DNA of 64,000 nucleotides from Megaustenia siamemsis (Eukaryota > Mollusca > Gastropoda > Stylommatophora > Ariophantidae). Below, piece after piece: positions 61,608 to 64,000 of the stretch. The translations under genes and the position numbers were made by a program. Numbering within the stretch: the stretch's first letter is position 1; every line of letters starts with the position of its first letter. The notes under the pieces were generated by a model that saw only the letters and a program-made list of their open reading frames with translations, was not told the origin of the DNA and did not search any database. The DNA lies in assembly GCA_032433765.1 (NCBI GenBank), contig JAVIAB010000051.1, positions 51,424,030-51,488,029 on the forward strand. The letters are read 5' to 3'.

Positions 61608-61739
61608 CTGAAAGTAACGGAAAAACAAATAAGCAACAAACACCTACCTAACAAATAAAACAAAGGATTTGCTTGTGTTTTGCCCTATGACTAAATATTA
61701 ATGCATCTTATCTGTCCTTAAAAGGATGTTAAGCGGCGT

Positions 61740-61960
61740 GTATATGCTGTGATGTAATTTACAGTAGAACTGATATTTGCACCTTTCAGACAACACATTC
61801 GACTTCAGCATGTTATTTTTGAGTACAGAGTTGTCTTCCCTACTTGCTTGGCCAGACTAGACAAGTCTGTTTCTAGAGGCACCATTAGAGGTGTAGTATG
61901 ATCTGGATGGTTCTGGTTCACTGAAAGCTTTCAGCTCTGGCACTGTGAGATGCCTTGCCA
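61740..61960 (+). repeat. Repeat family E copy
   Basis: GAGTTGTCTTCCCTACTTGC, CAGACTAGACAAGTCTGTTT and CTAGAGGCACCATTA match other copies, notably 12495-12590. Confidence 0.42.
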
Positions 61961-62054
61961 CCATAAAACAAAGGATTTCCAAATAACTAACATCTAATAT
62001 TTCAACCAAATAATATTAACTAAGCACAGAGCTGCAATTAGAAAGACAATAACA

Positions 62055-62651
62055 TATATAACCCTAGATTAGGATATCATAAAAATTACATCAAAACACA
62101 CTCTTCAAAATTTGACACTTTGCCATGGTTAAAAACATTCCCTCCCTCTATGTACCTTCCTAATTACAACTTCGGTGACTCTTGAGTGTTGTATTTGTCT
62201 CTATTAATGTAGGTCCTCCCTCCCCATTTTGTGATATACTATCTTGTATAAAGCGTGGAATGGGGGATCAAGAAATTTGCATTTTTTTTTGTTTTATCTT
62301 GCAGTGACTAGGAAAATTACCTCAGCCACTGACAGACAAACAACCATTTATAACTCGGGAAACGCAGCAAATAACACTATGAGGTAGTCAAACACAGTGA
62401 CTGACTTATGGTGACTGTATCGATAAACATTGCAACATGTTCGAGCCATAATGTCAAATTCAGGCCATAAATCAACCTGAACCAGTAAATCTAAGTCCCA
62501 GTGTCTCATCTAGTGTAAACACACAAGTACGTCAAATGGTCAAAGAAAAAACTATTTTTAGTGCTCCTAATGTTACATTTAAGTGGTAGTAATTTTTACT
62601 ACAATATTGTAAACACGTCAGTCACAGATAGGTATCACAATTAAAGGTTAA
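62055..62651 (-). mobile_element. TTAA/CCCT MITE copy
   Basis: The plus strand begins TAACCCTAGATTAGGATATC and ends GATAGGTATCACAATTAAAGG then TTAA at 62648-62651. This is the same family in inverted orientation, with TIRs of about 17 bp. Confidence 0.72.
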
Positions 62652-62878
62652 ACACACACACCTTCCCCATGATTTTCATAAAATAGTTCTAGTATGCAAT
62701 TTGAAAAACAACTATAGCTCGTAAACAAAGCAGCATACTAAAAATACTATAATCAAAGTTCGATAGCAATTATATTAGTCGCATATTTTGTTAATTTAAC
62801 AATTACCACAAATGCAAGTTGAGCACAGTAACCACTCCTAATGAAAACATCGAAATGGAATTTTTAATGCACCTTTGA

Positions 62879-63442
62879 TTAACCCTTATTTACGATACCT
62901 AAGTGTGAGTCACTTGTTTATGACACCATAGCAAAAATTACAACCACTTAAATGTAACATTTTGATTTTGGAAAATCAAATTTTCTTTCAACTTTTGCTA
63001 CACAACAGCGTTTTTACTGAAGATGAGACATGGGGATCTGATGCAATAATCATTTCCTATTCTGCTGTCGATTTTTTTAGCCAGAAACACAGTCATCCTT
63101 CCTGGTTTGCGCTGTCTGTTCACATGGCGACCGTAAACTGCCAGATTAGCCCATATGTTTGGAACCCTTCTGGGAAAAATAGCAAATTTCTTTAAAAAAT
63201 CAGCAGAATTTGAGCTAGAAACTGTGCATCTTTTACAATGCCATTGTCAGTTTTACTACGCAATTGATAAAAAAATAATAGAACAAAAAAAAATAATAAT
63301 AAAACATAAAAGAATAAAATAAAAAATAAAAGTGATAATTTGAAAGTTATAGGGAAGGGGGAATATTTGCCCATGGGCAACTGTCAAATTTAAACAAATT
63401 TGAAGCAGTAATTTTTACAATGCTGTCGTAATCTAGGATTAA
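62879..63442 (+). mobile_element. TTAA/CCCT MITE copy with both ends
   Basis: TTAA-CCCTTATTTACGATACC at 62879 pairs with GTCGTAATCTAGGA-TTAA ending at 63442. At 564 bp it is an uninterrupted size standard for the family. It lies 230 bp from the inverted copy at 62055-62651. Confidence 0.75.
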
Positions 63443-63878
63443 ATGTCCAGATTTGCATATTATGCTTTATAATTGTAGTTTAAGAATGAAGTTAATATAG
63501 TGACATTTATTCAGAAGTTAAGAATCAGATTCAAATAGTAAAAACATTTTCTAGTAATTGTACAATGAATCAACAATTAGCGTTAACAAAACCCTTAAAT
63601 AAAATCATCCACAAACAAGCAATAAGTATCGCAAATAATTAAACCCAATCCAAAAAAAAAAAAAAAAACAGTGTAGAAAAACCAAAAAAAAAATCATAAT
63701 ATATAATGAGAAATAACACTGATGAAAACCATATTAGAATGACAGGGTGCAGGAAAATGGACAAGAGAAAGATATTTGGAGAAAATTGTTACAATGTGAA
63801 CCAAAACTATGCAAAAGATGACTGGATATCTATTCCAGTTATTAATCTCAGTTACAGAGGTAAAAAAAAGGGAAAGTA
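63443..63878. other. Stretch upstream of the first visible exon
   Basis: Very AT-rich, with an A run near 63652-63669. No PDCD11 first exon or S1-1 coding sequence is visible here. Confidence 0.5.
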
Positions 63879-64000
63879 CCCCCGTCACGCCAAGTGGCGT
63901 ATTGGGAAATATGGTGTTAGTGACCCTATATTTTACAGACCTTCAGCACATGATTTTTGGGGTAATGTGGTGGGTATTACGCCTGTGCTGCTTTACTTTC
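63879..64000 (-). mobile_element. SINE-A, 3' part (cut by window end)
   Basis: GTACCCCCGTCACGCCAAGT starts the complement of the SINE-A tail, and the copy runs past the window end. Confidence 0.82.

Noticed and set aside
61608..64000. PDCD11 first exon(s) and promoter
   Set aside because: Searched on the minus strand for the first S1 motif and a start, but only MITE, repeat and AT-rich sequence is visible. The 5' end is taken to lie outside the window.

Overview
This is intron-rich, AT-rich animal nuclear DNA. The spliceosomal introns, the tRNA-derived SINEs with target-site duplications, the 5'-truncated LINEs and the piggyBac element exclude bacteria. The repeat mix suggests an invertebrate, and a mollusc is my best guess, but nothing in the window fixes the species.

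The backbone is one conserved gene on the minus strand, the RRP5/PDCD11 ribosome-biogenesis factor. I placed 33 coding exons between 61607 (first visible exon) and 8609 (stop). Reading-frame phase agrees at every junction but two. The first S1 region and the start codon lie beyond 64000. Exons from 61607 down to 26948 encode the S1 RNA-binding repeats. Exons at 26580-20582 encode a Lys/Glu/Asp-rich linker. Exons at 17594-8609 encode the HAT-repeat tail. Departures from the family are a 1-nt frameshift at about 49872-49875, a phase-incompatible junction between the exons at 40235 and 39102 (a short exon is missing or unseen, and a LINE sits in that intron), one S1 repeat fewer than I expect before the linker, one GC-AG intron, and a 51-bp, five-copy tandem repeat that copies an exon end together with its splice donor.

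The introns are filled with mobile DNA. An apparently intact piggyBac element (20979-23656) encodes a 613-aa transposase. A 262-bp internally deleted relative (24258-24519) sits at a TTAA inside a LINE copy, and the matching empty site is readable at about 19616-19640. A second TTAA-flanked MITE family with CCCT-type ends has several copies, two of them split by LINEs with target-site duplications. LINE remnants of several lineages (RT, RNase H and tail fragments) and at least three tRNA-derived SINE families account for much of the rest. The window starts and ends inside copies of the same SINE.

Inside the PDCD11 intron at 45086-47428 lies a broken, apparently intronless open frame for an unrecognised cysteine-rich, N-glycosylation-rich repeat protein, on the same strand as the host gene and bracketed by a 13-bp direct repeat. 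This nested sequence and the tandem splice-donor repeat are the least conventional features of the window.

Bases 1-8600 lie downstream of the gene and hold mainly transposon debris and a 34-bp tandem array.
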